This document shows positions 63,809 through 64,000 of a DNA stretch of 64,000 nucleotides, piece after piece. The position numbers and the translations under genes are program-made. The stretch comes from an uncultured Clostridia bacterium (GTDB lineage: Bacteria > Bacillota > Clostridia > TANB77 > CAG-508): the NCBI GenBank assembly GCA_934130355.1, contig CAKOXV010000001.1, positions 1 to 64,000 on the forward strand. Reading direction: 5' to 3'. The notes below the pieces were generated by a model, which was not told where the DNA came from, made no database searches, and worked only from the letters and a program-made list of their open reading frames with translations. How positions within the stretch are numbered: the first letter of the stretch is position 1; each line of letters begins with the position of its first letter.

Positions 63809-64000
63809 TTTATCATATCCTGTATTTTTTATTATTTGTTGACTTATACTTTTTATTGTATCATTTACTACATAATCTTTTTGTTCAAATACTTCTTGAT
63901 GCAATTTTAAAACATTACTTTCTAGTGTTACAGGAACACCATACCATCTATCAATTGTTTTTCCTCTTGTTTCATAAGGCCATCCCATACTTTCTGTTAT
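63806..64000 (-). CDS. Unknown protein, C-terminal end only (5' end outside window)
   Basis: The frame stays open to the window edge, so the ATG at 63988 is probably internal. About 64 residues are visible, including GWPYETRGKTIDRWYGVPVT and the ending IKNTGYDK. No ribosome site precedes the internal ATG. I do not recognise the family from this fragment. Confidence 0.55.
   Translation of the reverse strand: MTESMGWPYETRGKTIDRWYGVPVTLESNVLKLHQEVFEQKDYVVNDTIKSISQQIIKNTGYDK

Overview
The window is AT-rich, densely packed and mostly coded on the minus strand. It looks like the chromosome of a spore-forming, anaerobic, low-GC member of the Clostridia, probably a poorly cultured host-associated lineage. 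Support: sporulation genes (spoIIM, spoIVB, an alpha/beta-type SASP and an SspH-type SASP), the class III anaerobic ribonucleotide reductase NrdD, the hrcA-grpE-dnaK-dnaJ operon with CIRCE operators, a glycine T-box, and Gram-positive wall genes (alr, FemX-like, D,D-carboxypeptidase, L,D-transpeptidase). No species can be named from the sequence alone.

Layout. 0-9.4 kb: a truncated gene of heptapeptide KRWEENE repeats, xerD, spoIIM, an EndoQ-like nuclease, an unknown gene, ftsH, a DUF1189-like membrane protein, alr and a FemAB-like transferase. 10-17.5 kb: DUF5665, UPF0182, ftsY, glmM, an unknown anchored coiled-coil protein and glycyl-tRNA synthetase behind a T-box. 18.2-19.2 kb: two paralogous unknown genes with visibly higher GC. 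19.5-23.4 kb (plus strand): tRNA-Trp, a broken M23 peptidase gene, rqcH and a peroxiredoxin. 23.4-30.2 kb: an L,D-transpeptidase with a Pro/Glu/Lys repeat tail, a Ca2+ P-type ATPase, tRNA-Glu and an orphan VirD4/TraG-like ATPase. 30.3-39.1 kb: a metal-exporter-like permease, a Nudix protein, obgE, trpS and the heat-shock operon. 39.7-46.2 kb: nrdD, a divergent Crp/Fnr regulator, a D,D-carboxypeptidase, a high-GC flotillin and rpmB. 46.2-50.7 kb: RNHCP protein, uridine-kinase-like protein, sspH, rpsF-ssb-rpsR, two identical tRNA-Gly genes and a YvyF-like protein. 50.7-62.3 kb: spoIVB and a ten-gene Tad-like secretion/pilus operon. The end holds a Cof-type HAD phosphatase, an alpha/beta SASP and one truncated gene.

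Two things stand out. (1) Five intergenic copies of a 270-380 bp imperfect palindrome (9.6, 17.8, 34.1, 39.3 and 48.2 kb). The core is conserved and ends in an almost invariant 28-nt apical loop. The outermost arms are unrelated between copies but complementary within each copy, and several stem positions show compensatory base changes. This is either a large structured RNA/DNA element or a mobile fold-back element; I recognise no described family. (2) The Tad-like operon encodes a CpaB/SAF protein, two divergent ParA/CpaE-like proteins (one without a P-loop), a CpaF-like ATPase, a TadB-TadC-like fusion, and at least five small proteins with an N-terminal membrane helix and a shared sequence motif. 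These look like an unusual multi-subunit pilin or pseudopilin set with no leader peptide and no prepilin peptidase in the window.

Regulation visible in the sequence: a glycine T-box; two degenerate CIRCE operators around a sigma-A-type promoter at hrcA; a perfect inverted repeat between nrdD and the Crp/Fnr gene; and many intrinsic terminators, several shared by convergent genes.
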